A stretch of DNA of 64,000 nt from Opitutus sp. GAS368. Lineage in GTDB: Bacteria > Verrucomicrobiota > Verrucomicrobiia > Opitutales > Opitutaceae. Where the stretch lies: contig NZ_LT629735.1 in assembly GCF_900104925.1 (NCBI RefSeq), forward strand, positions 2,897,001-2,961,000, in the 5' to 3' direction. The notes under the pieces are model-generated. The model saw nothing but the letters and a program-made list of their open reading frames with translations. It had not been told where the DNA came from and searched no databases. Position numbers and translations under genes: made by a program. Each line of letters opens with the position of its first letter. The stretch's first letter is position 1. This document shows positions 1 through 7,073 of this stretch, piece by piece.

Positions 1-9
1 GTTTCGAGG

Positions 10-201
10 CCTGGCACTACTCCGTCAGGTATATGATGCCTCGAGCGACACCCCCGCCCTGCCGGGCACCCCTCTCCAGAGGGGACCCAAACCAACGCCG
101 GCGATAATCCCCTCTGGCGAGGGGCCTGTCGGCCACAGGCCCGGCGACGGCTGATGGCGCGGAGCGACGGGTGTGTTGGAACCTAACGGAGTAGTGCCAG
201 G
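10..201. repeat. MITE-like palindromic repeat with 20-bp inverted ends
   Basis: The sequence at 10-29 (cctggcactactccgtcagg) recurs inverted at 182-201 with one mismatch. The interior carries nested palindromes built on ccctctccagaggggacc and ggcctgtcggcc. A related partial copy lies at 36048-36200. No coding capacity is seen. The family is not one I can name. Confidence 0.6.
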
Positions 202-451
202 GAGTGTTTTCTAAGCTCGGAAGGGGGACCACTAAAAGGATTCCGCCAGCGGCGGAATCTACTTTCACTGCTCCGGCTGATCGCCTCCGCCGACAGGTTC
301 AGGGGGCGGCTGATCGCCGCCCTCTCTGCCCGCGATTAGCGGGCCCCCGAAACCCACCGCGCAGGCGATCAGCCGGAGCGGTTTCCGTGGATTTCACCCT
401 TGGTGAAATCCCATTAGTGGTTCTTTTCGGAGGTTGGAAGACACACCCTGG
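197..451. repeat. 255-bp MITE-like element, copy 1
   Basis: The ends ccagggagtgttttc (197-211) and gaagacacaccctgg (437-451) are imperfect 15-bp inverted repeats. The interior contains gctccggctgatcgcct and its inverse. A near-identical copy in the opposite orientation lies at about 21400-21653. There is no ORF of its own, so it is probably a non-autonomous element. It overlaps the preceding repeat by 5 bp. Confidence 0.7.
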
Positions 452-510
452 CCCGCGGCTCTGCCGGAAGCCGCACTTGCTTTTTGAAGCAGGAAAACTA
501 TCCCAGATTC

Positions 511-720
511 ATGCCTTCCGCTGTCGCACCCAAGCCTGCTTCCACCCGTGGTCACCGGGCGGCGGGGCGCAAACTCGCGGGTGCGGAGATCCGGAGCCGG
601 CTGGAGCAGATTGAACTGGCGACGGTAAGCGCATTGCGGGCATTGCAGATGGATATCGATGGTGACGAGGGCACTCCCTCGGCCACCGTGATCAAGCGGG
701 CCCGGGCGGGTCTGCGGTGA
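511..720 (+). CDS. putative antitoxin of a ParE/RelE-type toxin-antitoxin pair
   Basis: This is a 69-residue protein with a basic N-terminus (PKPASTRGHRAAGRKL) followed by a helical segment (IRSRLEQIELATVSALRALQMD). The ATG at 511 is preferred over an upstream in-frame TTG at 484. Its TGA overlaps the GTG start of the next gene by 4 bp (GTGA), so the two are translationally coupled. The antitoxin role is inferred from size, charge and the toxin next door. I do not recognise the antitoxin family itself. Confidence 0.5.
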   Translation: MPSAVAPKPASTRGHRAAGRKLAGAEIRSRLEQIELATVSALRALQMDIDGDEGTPSATVIKRARAGLR

Positions 721-1004
721 AGGCGAGCTTCAACCGGCTGGCGGAGGCGGAGTTGATCGCGGCGGCGCGCTATCTGCAAACCGAAGCCGGATTAGGCCGG
801 GAGTTCTTGAATGAGTATCAGGCTTGGGAGGGGCGCACCCGCCGGTTTCCCGCGTCATGTCCGGAGATCGCGCCCGGCGTCCGTTGCGGTTTTCTGAAGC
901 GGTTCAAATATCATGTCACCTACACCATCCGGGGCGACACCCTGCGGATTCTGTATGTGCGTTCCGCCCGACAGGCTCCGTTAAGAAATCTGCTGCGCGG
1001 TTAG
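717..1004 (+). CDS. ParE/RelE superfamily toxin
   Basis: The 95-residue protein has the plan of ParE toxins: an N-terminal helical pair (LAEAELIAAARYLQTEAGLGREFLNEY), then beta strands ending in a basic hairpin (GFLKRFKYHVTYTIRGDTLRILYVRSARQAP). Family members inhibit gyrase (ParE) or cleave mRNA on ribosomes (RelE). Which applies here cannot be read from the sequence. The start codon is GTG, overlapping the upstream antitoxin stop. Similar toxins occur in this window at 21703 and 23273. Confidence 0.75.
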   Translation: MKASFNRLAEAELIAAARYLQTEAGLGREFLNEYQAWEGRTRRFPASCPEIAPGVRCGFLKRFKYHVTYTIRGDTLRILYVRSARQAPLRNLLRG

Positions 1005-1053
1005 CCGGCGGTTCATCAGATCAGGGCAACCTCACTCTTATTTAACAGGCTCT

Positions 1054-2100
1054 CTAGGGCGCACCGGGCGCGCCCTCGGGCAGCGTCGGCAACCGGAGCA
1101 GCCGGCGGGCGCCGTTGATAACCTTGTCCCACTGCAAGGCCGGGCCCGGGTCGGTCTTGTTGGTCTGGATGTGGTAATGGCCGAGCACCCCGTGGTATTT
1201 CGCGAGGTCGTCGTCCGCCAGCTTCTGCGGGATCAGCCGGCCCTTGGCGTCGCGGGGGTAGTCGCAGGTGATGTTCGGGAAGACCTTGCAGAGCGTGGCG
1301 GTGAGGCGGATCAACGCGGCGTATTGCTGCGGCGTGAAGTCGTATTGTTCGAGCGCCTCGCCTTGGATGACCCCGTGCACGGGGTCGGGCCGGGCGGGAT
1401 GGCCGGTGAAGCCCGGCGTGCGGAACATCGGGTCGCCGAGCTTCTCCGGCACCTTGATGTAGGGCTGCCCCTTGGCGTCGCGCGGATACCAGTCGTCGAG
1501 CGGCTGCCGCTCCTTGGCCGGGTAGGCGCCGATGTTCGCGATCTCGATGCCGATGGAGCGGTCGTTGCTGATCGTGGCATGCCGGGCGCGCTCCTTGAGG
1601 TCGAGCGTCTGGTAGATGGTGCCGTCGAGATCCAGCATGAAGTGGACGCTCAGGTCGCGGTGGTCCTGCAAGGTGTTGAAGCAATACCTGCTGATGCCCG
1701 CCACGTCGTAGTGCAGGACGAACTGGTCCACGACGCGCTGCAGCGCCGGCAGGTCCCAGCCGCCGCCACGGTGGAGTTCGATTTCCTCCGGGGTCAGCGA
1801 TTTCTGCCGCAGGCTGTAGCGGTTGGGCGACCCGAACTTGGGCAGCGCGGCGATCGTCTTGTCCCAGTCGCTCTCGGCGAAGGGCGCGAAGCGCCGCTCG
1901 ACGCGGTAGGCGTCGTAACCGCCCGGATCCATCCAGGTCACGACCTTCGTGCCGGTGTGGAAGAGCTGGCCGGCGACGACAATCTCGTCCCCCTTGCGCG
2001 TGAGCGGGCGGCCCGGCCGGTTGAAGAGCGCGCAGCCGGTCAGGGCGAGCAGGCTCAGGATCAGGGCGGCTTGGCTGATTGAACGGTAGCGGCGGTTCAT
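1054..2100 (-). CDS. N-acetylmuramoyl-L-alanine amidase, Amidase_2 lipoprotein
   Basis: A lipoprotein signal peptide ends in a lipobox (LLALTGC, Cys23). The catalytic Amidase_2 domain (AmpD/AmiD fold) spans roughly residues 120-330. Likely zinc ligands are the His in FVLHYD, the His in RARHATIS and the second His or Asp of GHYHIQTNKTDPGP. Enzymes of this family cut the MurNAc-L-Ala bond in murein or anhydro-muropeptides. Lipidation suggests outer-membrane anchoring, as in AmiD. NagZ and a dipeptide epimerase follow on the same strand, which supports a murein-recycling role. About 450 bp of repeats separates it from nagZ, so a shared transcript is uncertain. Confidence 0.88.
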   Translation of the reverse strand: MNRRYRSISQAALILSLLALTGCALFNRPGRPLTRKGDEIVVAGQLFHTGTKVVTWMDPGGYDAYRVERRFAPFAESDWDKTIAALPKFGSPNRYSLRQKSLTPEEIELHRGGGWDLPALQRVVDQFVLHYDVAGISRYCFNTLQDHRDLSVHFMLDLDGTIYQTLDLKERARHATISNDRSIGIEIANIGAYPAKERQPLDDWYPRDAKGQPYIKVPEKLGDPMFRTPGFTGHPARPDPVHGVIQGEALEQYDFTPQQYAALIRLTATLCKVFPNITCDYPRDAKGRLIPQKLADDDLAKYHGVLGHYHIQTNKTDPGPALQWDKVINGARRLLRLPTLPEGAPGAP

Positions 2101-2219
2101 AGGGGTGCCCGAGGAAAGCCGGGCAACCCGTCCGGCTCAATCGCGAATGTCCGGGATCGCGATGCGATGCGGAACCGGCAACCGAGGTGGAGCGCGCTGA
2201 CCCATTACCCAAGGCCGGG

Positions 2220-2294
2220 AAGCAGATCCTGCGATGGGAAATATCCCTGCGTTCTTAGCGGCCTTCGTGTAAAGGCTCTGGGTGTTTGGTATTA
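2220..2294 (-). repeat. dispersed palindromic repeat (family A), truncated copy
   Basis: Matches the distal half of the family A repeat in reverse orientation: agcagatcctgcgatggg followed by gccttcgtgtaaaggctctgggtgtttggtatta (read in two pieces). See the full copies at 2374 and 9297. Confidence 0.65.
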
Positions 2295-2373
2295 GGCCCC
2301 GATTCTGCCGGCGGGCATATCATTCCATCGGGGCGTAAAGCCCCTCCTACAGTTTGATGTAGGTCGGGCTTTA

Positions 2374-2499
2374 TACCAATCGCCTCAAGCTACTACACTC
2401 TACACCAAGGTCGCCAAGACCGCGAAGCAGATCCTGCGAGGGGAAACATCTCTGCCTTCTTTGCGGCCTTCGTGTAAAAGCTTTGGGTGTTTGGTATTA
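2374..2499 (-). repeat. dispersed palindromic repeat (family A), full copy
   Basis: A unit of about 126 bp, in reverse orientation to the copies at 9297 and 23583. Internal inverted arms are tacaccaaggtcgccaagac and gcggccttcgtgtaaaagc. There is no ORF. This is a REP/MITE-type intergenic element. Confidence 0.75.
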
Positions 2500-2556
2500 T
2501 CCCCGACACGTCGCGTGAATGTCGGGCATAAAGCCCGCCCTGCATCAAGCGGACCA

Positions 2557-3660
2557 CTACGCGAGGCCTGCCCGGCGCTTGAGGGCGAGCACGCGCTGGT
2601 AGGAGGCGTCAATGCGGGCCGCCGGGATCCGGCCGGACTCGACGGCGCGGGCGATGATCCCCGCCGCCTTCCCCGCGATGGCGGGATCGTAGCGCAGGTT
2701 GTTGCCGAAGCACAGGACGTCGATGCCCGCCTCGAGCGCGAGCAGCACGGATTGCTCCAGGCCGTAGTGGCTGGCGATGGCCTTCATCTCCATGTCGTCG
2801 CTCATGAGGACGCCCTGGAAACCGAGCTGGTCGCGCAACAGGCCGGTCTGCACGGCCCGGGACAGGGTGGCGGGGTGTTCCGGATCGAGCCGGCGGTTGA
2901 TGACGTGCGCGCTCATGACCACGTCGCACAGGCCGGCCGCGATCAGCCGGCGGAAGGGAATCAGCTCCCGCTCGTGCCAGGTGGCCGTGACATCGACGAG
3001 GCCGAGGTGGGTGTCGCCGGTCGCGCTGCCGTGGCCGGGAAAATGCTTGGCGCAGCACAGCACGCCGTGCGCCCGGTGCGCCTTGACGAATTCCGCGGCG
3101 TGGCGGGCGACCGCCTCCGGGTCGGGGGAAAAACTGCGGCCCTTGCCCTTGATGATCGGGTTTTCAGGGTGGGCGTCGAGGTCCACCACCGGCGCGAGGT
3201 TCAGGTTGATGCCGAGGTCCGCGAGGGTCGACGCCGTGAGCGCCGCCTGGCGGTAGGTCTCCGCCGGTTGGTCGAGCCGGCCGAGTTCCTCGTGGGAAAC
3301 GCTCGCGGGAAAGCCATAGGCGGGCTTCAGCCGGTTGACGCGACCGCCCTCCTGGTCGATCGACACGAGCAGCGGCACCGCCGCCTGGGCCTGCAGGTGG
3401 GCGAGCAGCGCACGGACCTGGTCGGGCGAGACAATGTTGCGGGAGCGCGGGCCGCCGCTATCGACTGTGTCGCCCTGGCCCCCGGAGCCTTGGCGAAGGG
3501 GGCCGGCCATGTCCTGGTCGAACAGGATGACGCTGCCGATGTGATGCTCGCGGATGTCGCGGACGATGACATCGCACTCGGCCGGGACCGCGCCGCGAAA
3601 ACCGACGAGGAGCAGCTGGCCGATCTTTTCGCGCAGGGTGGGGGCAGCAGCCATGTTCAT
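2557..3660 (-). CDS. nagZ: beta-N-acetylhexosaminidase NagZ, GH3
   Basis: This 367-residue GH3 single-domain enzyme removes GlcNAc from GlcNAc-anhydroMurNAc-peptides in murein recycling. Seen: SIDQEGGRVNRL near the start of the barrel, the NagZ signature AKHFPGHGSATGDTHLGL (dyad Asp/His loop), and the nucleophile region VLMSDDMEMKAI. The start at 3660 (MNMAAAP) overlaps the stop of the upstream epimerase by 4 bp (ATGA), indicating coupling. A stretch at about residues 55-75 (GPLRQGSGGQGDTVDSGGPRS) looks like an inserted low-complexity loop not expected in NagZ. No signal peptide is present, so it is cytoplasmic. Confidence 0.92.
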   Translation of the reverse strand: MNMAAAPTLREKIGQLLLVGFRGAVPAECDVIVRDIREHHIGSVILFDQDMAGPLRQGSGGQGDTVDSGGPRSRNIVSPDQVRALLAHLQAQAAVPLLVSIDQEGGRVNRLKPAYGFPASVSHEELGRLDQPAETYRQAALTASTLADLGINLNLAPVVDLDAHPENPIIKGKGRSFSPDPEAVARHAAEFVKAHRAHGVLCCAKHFPGHGSATGDTHLGLVDVTATWHERELIPFRRLIAAGLCDVVMSAHVINRRLDPEHPATLSRAVQTGLLRDQLGFQGVLMSDDMEMKAIASHYGLEQSVLLALEAGIDVLCFGNNLRYDPAIAGKAAGIIARAVESGRIPAARIDASYQRVLALKRRAGLA

Positions 3661-4676
3661 CCGGGGCGCTTCACGGCGCCGATGCCGGGCTGGTTGGACA
3701 GGGTGATCCTGCCGTCCACGATCGTCGCGCCGTCGAAACAGTCGTTCTTGATCAGCACCGCGCCGTCGAGATCCGCCCAGTCGACCAGGGGCGAGAGCTG
3801 CGCGGCTGCGGAAATGGCGCACGAGGTCTCGGTCATGCAGCCGAGCATCACCTTCAGGCCGAGGGCGCGGGCGAGCGTGATCATCCGGTGCGCCTCGCGC
3901 AGGCCGGTGCACTTCATGAGCTTGATGTTGATGCCGTCGAACACGCCCCGCAGCCGCGCCACGTCGGCGAGCCGCTGGCAGCTCTCGTCGGCGATCAGGG
4001 GCAGGGGGCTGCGTTCGCGCAGCCAGGCGGTGTCGTCCAGCTGCGCCTTCGGCATGGGTTGCTCGATGAAGAGCACGCCCTGGGTGGCGAGCCACTCGAT
4101 CTTCTTCAGCGCCTCGTTCCGGTCGGTCCAGCCCTGGTTGGCGTCGACGGTAATGGGCGTGGCGGTGACGGAGCGGATGGCCTCGATCATCATGCGGTCG
4201 GTGTCGCGGCCGAGCTTCACCTTGATGATCTTGTAGGGTGCGGCCTCGCGGGTCTTCTGGCGCACGACCTCGGCGGTATCGAGGCCGATGGTGAACGAGG
4301 TGACGGGGGTCTTCGCCGGGTCGAGGCCCCAGATCCGGTGCCAGGGAACGCCGAGTTTTTTCCCGATCCAGTCGTGCAGGGCGATGTCGAGGGCGGCCTT
4401 GGCGGCGGTGTTGCCCGGGGCGAGGGCGTCGATCCGCGGCAGGATTTCCTCCAGCTTGAAGGGGTCCGTGACCGCCGCGGCGTCGAACAAATTGAGGAAC
4501 CTGGCGGCGCTCTCCTGCGACTCGCCGAGATAGGGGGGCATGGCGGCCTCGCCGTAGCCGGTGATACCGTCGTGCTCCAGTTCGACCAGCACCGCCGGGG
4601 TGGTCGTGCGCGAACTCGTGGCGATGGTGAAGGCGTGGGCCAGCTCGAGCGTGTAGGGATAATGGCGCAGTCGCAT
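3657..4676 (-). CDS. L-Ala-D/L-Glu (dipeptide) epimerase, enolase superfamily
   Basis: This 339-residue member of the muconate-lactonizing/enolase superfamily matches AEE enzymes. It shows the KxK catalytic pair (IIKVKLGRD), metal ligands in TVDANQGW, FIEQPM and IADES, the second catalytic Lys (NIKLMKCTG), and the DxD substrate motif (WADLDGA) typical of L-Ala-D/L-Glu epimerases. The enzyme converts L-Ala-D-Glu from murein into L-Ala-L-Glu. The start at 4676 (MRLRHYPYT) aligns with family N-termini better than a longer possible start at 4799. It is translationally coupled to nagZ. Confidence 0.9.
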   Translation of the reverse strand: MRLRHYPYTLELAHAFTIATSSRTTTPAVLVELEHDGITGYGEAAMPPYLGESQESAARFLNLFDAAAVTDPFKLEEILPRIDALAPGNTAAKAALDIALHDWIGKKLGVPWHRIWGLDPAKTPVTSFTIGLDTAEVVRQKTREAAPYKIIKVKLGRDTDRMMIEAIRSVTATPITVDANQGWTDRNEALKKIEWLATQGVLFIEQPMPKAQLDDTAWLRERSPLPLIADESCQRLADVARLRGVFDGINIKLMKCTGLREAHRMITLARALGLKVMLGCMTETSCAISAAAQLSPLVDWADLDGAVLIKNDCFDGATIVDGRITLSNQPGIGAVKRPG

Positions 4677-4954
4677 GGCTATTACCGGAGGGTGCCGCGG
4701 GCGGGGAATCTTGCAAGTCCATCGCCGGCTCGACCCCAAGTGCCCAATGAAAATCCATACGGATGCTTCCCAGCTTGCCCTCGGCGAGGCGCTGGCCAAG
4801 CTGCCTTCAAGTGGTGTTCACGTGGGCCAACGTGCATGCAACGCCTGAAGTTGCCCTTTGCCCAAATAACTAATTAAGCCGAACGGCCTATTATTGATTA
4901 GGCCAACTCTCGTAGTTTTACATCAGTGAAACCGCACAATCAATTTAACTGCCG
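4677..4954. other. intergenic region upstream of the cassette array
   Basis: No gene is seen. From about 4860 the base composition becomes AT-richer. Short pieces such as gccgaac (4878-4884) and ggccaac (4901-4907) resemble integron inverse core sites, but no integrase gene or clear attI is visible. Confidence 0.4.
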
Positions 4955-5006
4955 GGCCTTGTCGATTTGGATAAGCCAACCCCGGTTGGTTTAATCAACG
5001 TTAGGC
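4955..5006 (+). other. attC- or attI-like core site at the head of the cassette array
   Basis: The right half atcaacgttaggc ends in the integron core GTTAGGC (5000-5006) and is preceded by a hairpin ccaaccccggttgg (4977-4990). The left half (gccttgtcgat) is a degenerate match to the inverse core. This is either a decayed attC or the site into which the first cassette was inserted. Confidence 0.5.
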
Positions 5007-5023
5007 ACGATCCCAATTATCCA

Positions 5024-5290
5024 ATGAATATCGTCGCTGGTTTGAAAGCCGCAGCCAAGTCGCTCGCCGTCGGTCCAAAGGCGCAGTCGTTTCGAGCGGC
5101 GGGCAAGGTTGTCAAATGTCTCCACTGTGAAAACGTTTTGTTTCGGAAGCGAAAAGCTTCACTGAATACCGCTGCGAGCTCGTTATCCGGCACGGAGTGG
5201 ACCGACCATGAAGCGTGTGTTTTGGTTTGTGCGAATTGCACTCGCATTGAGTGGTTTTTCGATGCCCTCGACCCTGAACCCGATGCCTAA
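5024..5290 (+). CDS. zinc-ribbon small protein (cassette 1)
   Basis: The protein is 88 residues from the ATG at 5024, 18 bp after the core site. A longer start at 4967 would place the site inside the gene. Two cysteine pairs, VKCLHCENVLF and LVCANCTRIEWFF, form a probable zinc ribbon separated by about 35 residues. The spacing and the closing aromatic motif resemble the Zn-ribbon family often labelled nucleic-acid binding, but no function is established. It ends directly at an attC site. Confidence 0.65.
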   Translation: MNIVAGLKAAAKSLAVGPKAQSFRAAGKVVKCLHCENVLFRKRKASLNTAASSLSGTEWTDHEACVLVCANCTRIEWFFDALDPEPDA

Positions 5291-5347
5291 CCAATCCTCG
5301 CATCCGCCGCTGGCCTTCGGCCGGCGCGGATGAAATCAACGTTGGGC
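5285..5347 (+). other. attC site 1
   Basis: The inverse core gcctaac (5285-5291) overlaps the stop of cassette 1. The core gttgggc (5341-5347) closes the site. In between, catccgccgctggcc and ggccggcgcggatg pair around a ttc loop. The 63-bp length is in the normal attC range. Confidence 0.8.
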
Positions 5348-5348
5348 A

Positions 5349-5786
5349 ATGAATCTCTGGGACACTGACTGGGGTATCACGATTCCCGCGCTAATCGGCG
5401 GTTTTGGCGTTGTCGTCGGTGTTGTCGGCGCATGTTGGTATGCACTTAAGAAGCGACGGCTTGCTCGGTGGACAAAGACAAAAGGAAGAGTCGAGTGTTA
5501 CGAAACGCTCCCGGCCGAAGGCGATGGATTCTACTATAACCCACGAATCGTGTTTTCTGACACGTTCGGTCGTGACGTTCGGTTTGGCGTGGAAGCCAGG
5601 TGGAATAATCAGGTGTTCGAGGTTGGTGGTGAAATTCCAGTGCGATTCGATCCAAGCAATCCATATAACGCCGTCATTGATCAATGGTCCGATTCATACG
5701 CTGAGGTCATCGTCCTATACATCTTTTCTGGTTTTCTGATCACCGGAGCGATAGGCATGGCCTGTTTCTTTCGCTCCACAAAATGA
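5349..5786 (+). CDS. DUF3592-like membrane protein (cassette 2)
   Basis: This 145-residue protein starts 1 bp after the attC core. It has a transmembrane helix near the N-terminus (IPALIGGFGVVVGVVGACW) and a second at the C-terminus (VIVLYIFSGFLITGAIGMA). The soluble domain between them (TKGRVECYET, then YNPRIVFSDTFGRDVRFG and IPVRFDPSNPYNAVID) matches the pattern of DUF3592 proteins. Function is unknown. It is AT-richer than the flanking housekeeping genes. Confidence 0.65.
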   Translation: MNLWDTDWGITIPALIGGFGVVVGVVGACWYALKKRRLARWTKTKGRVECYETLPAEGDGFYYNPRIVFSDTFGRDVRFGVEARWNNQVFEVGGEIPVRFDPSNPYNAVIDQWSDSYAEVIVLYIFSGFLITGAIGMACFFRSTK

Positions 5787-5790
5787 AGGT

Positions 5791-5850
5791 GCCCAACCAC
5801 TCGACGGAACCACGCTCGCCAAGCCGAGCTGGTTCACCGTAACGTTGATC
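5791..5850 (+). other. attC site 2
   Basis: The inverse core gcccaac (5791-5797) lies 4 bp after the stop of cassette 2. The core gttgatc (5844-5850) has one departure from GTTRRRY. The arms gaaccacgctcg and cgagctggttc pair around a short loop. Confidence 0.72.
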
Positions 5851-5862
5851 TAGCACAATAAG

Positions 5863-6165
5863 ATGAGCAAAGATTTACCACGCGGTGAAATTGGGGCGCT
5901 CCCGGTGGCTCATGCGAAGGAAGAAAGTCGCCCGCCCCGTCGTGGCATAGTCGGTTTTCGTGCGCTCTTCGGTCTTCTTGGTGTCTTGTTCGCGATTCCC
6001 GCGATTGGCGAGTTGTGGACCGGAAAGGCCTTCGGTAGACACGGAACACTCATTGCCACGCGGGAGAGCTCGCCGGTTGCCTTCTGGCTTTTGGCTATCC
6101 TGTCGGTTGGTGTCAGTGCTCTGATGCTGTTCCTCGCTACAAGACCAGTCGGGAGAACCAAATGA
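5863..6165 (+). CDS. two-helix membrane protein (cassette 3)
   Basis: This 100-residue protein of unknown function has a hydrophilic N-terminus (about 28 residues) and two predicted transmembrane helices (FRALFGLLGVLFAIPAIGEL and VAFWLLAILSVGVSALMLFL). The charged loop between them contains GKAFGRHGT. It starts 12 bp after attC 2 and ends 4 bp before attC 3. I recognise no family. Confidence 0.6.
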   Translation: MSKDLPRGEIGALPVAHAKEESRPPRRGIVGFRALFGLLGVLFAIPAIGELWTGKAFGRHGTLIATRESSPVAFWLLAILSVGVSALMLFLATRPVGRTK

Positions 6166-6169
6166 AGAT

Positions 6170-6235
6170 GCCGAACCATATGCCAGTGCCAATGTCAGGG
6201 CTGCACCCTGCCATGACACATCGTTAACGTTAGCC
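6170..6235 (+). other. attC site 3
   Basis: The inverse core gccgaac (6170-6176) and core gttagcc (6229-6235) each depart by one base from the consensus. The right side reads aacgttagcc. Internal arms tgtcaggg and ccctg...tgaca pair around ctgca. It is the weakest of the four sites but is in register with the array. Confidence 0.62.
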
Positions 6236-6242
6236 AATTTCC

Positions 6243-6830
6243 ATGAAACGCGCCATCCTGCTGTTCATTCTATTGACCGTTGCACTAATTGCTGAAGATC
6301 TGCCCAAAGCAGCACCCGGTTTTAAGTGGCAAGAATTCTCCAAAGCGTGTGTTGTGTTGCAGGTGCCCTACGGTTGGCAGTGGCGCGAAAAAAACAATCG
6401 GCCCGCGCAAACTGTCACGATCAGTCCAGAATTCAATGCGCGTGGCGGATACGACTCAGGATTCACCCTAAACGCCGTGGTATGCCACAGCGAAAAAGAG
6501 TGGAAGGATGCCTATTTCTCGTCGCTTCAGCTTTGGGCGGATACCGCGAAGGAAATCAAGGCACTGGGTAAACCTACCTTTGAGAAGGTGATTCAGAATA
6601 AAGATAAGACGATGCAGGTCTTCGTTATAGAAGGTGACATGTATCTGCCAAATGCTCCGCACCCGAAAGAAAAGTATCGAGTGCGCACCATCGTCCGAGC
6701 CATCCCACCTGCTGGATTAGTCTATGTTTACTCTATCGGAGCATTGGTGAAAGATTGGGATGAGATATGGAAGATTGGAGAGACTATGCTGGAACCAATC
6801 GTCTTCCATTTACCCGATGAGAAGGGCTAA
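6243..6830 (+). CDS. exported protein of unknown function (cassette 4)
   Basis: This 195-residue protein has a cleavable signal peptide (KRAILLFILLTVALIAED). The mature part has a mixed alpha/beta look with WREKNNRPAQTVTISPEF, LNAVVCHSEKEW and a C-terminal RTIVRAIPPAGLVYVYSIG segment. It may be a small periplasmic binding or inhibitor-like fold, but I cannot assign a family. It starts 7 bp after attC 3, and its TAA lies inside the inverse core of attC 4. Confidence 0.62.
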   Translation: MKRAILLFILLTVALIAEDLPKAAPGFKWQEFSKACVVLQVPYGWQWREKNNRPAQTVTISPEFNARGGYDSGFTLNAVVCHSEKEWKDAYFSSLQLWADTAKEIKALGKPTFEKVIQNKDKTMQVFVIEGDMYLPNAPHPKEKYRVRTIVRAIPPAGLVYVYSIGALVKDWDEIWKIGETMLEPIVFHLPDEKG

Positions 6831-6887
6831 CCAATCTCCGCAGACATTTCTGGCCTTCGGCCCGACTGGCTGACATCAACGTTAGGC
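6825..6887 (+). other. attC site 4
   Basis: The inverse core ggctaac (6825-6831) overlaps the stop of cassette 4. The core gttaggc (6881-6887) is preceded by catcaac, as in attC 1. The arms around ggccttcggcc form the apical hairpin. At 63 bp it is the same length as attC 1 and similar over its left end (aaccaatc). Confidence 0.8.
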
Positions 6888-7042
6888 TAACCTTGCACAC
6901 AGATCGCACACGGATTCAGTTCGTTTAAGGTCTCTCACTGACTTCTCGCGTCGCAAACAGTCGTTCTGGCCAAAACTCACAAGCCCTCTGATACGTCGTG
7001 AGTAGTCACAAAAAAACGCCCTAAGTCGCCTCAGTGCGTTTT

Positions 7043-7073
7043 CTTGAAAATGGTCGGGACGGAGAGATTCGAA
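7043..7073 (+). other. attachment site, partial tRNA-Pro duplication (att left)
   Basis: A 31-bp sequence beginning cttgaaaatggtcgggacgg is repeated exactly at 9075-9105. It includes the 3' 23 nt of tRNA-Pro. This is the truncated copy left at the far side of the integrated element. Confidence 0.88.

Larger units (their letters stand above)
2101..2556. other. intergenic region filled with palindromic repeats
   Basis: No gene is seen. The stretch holds one truncated (2220-2294) and one full (2374-2499) copy of the dispersed taccaaacaccca repeat, plus short hairpins built on ggcgtaaagcccctcc and gtcgggcataaagcccg. Confidence 0.6.
5000..6887 (+). mobile_element. integron gene-cassette array without integrase (CALIN)
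   Basis: Four small ORFs in the same direction are each followed, within about 10 bp of the stop codon, by a palindromic 60-66 bp site of attC architecture. The right ends share aacgtt followed by RGGC-like bases. The ORFs carry no promoters of their own that I can see and are AT-richer than the host genes. No integron integrase lies nearby: the tyrosine recombinase at 7855 belongs to a tRNA-targeted element. Unrelated small membrane, exported or zinc-ribbon proteins are typical cassette cargo. Confidence 0.75.
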
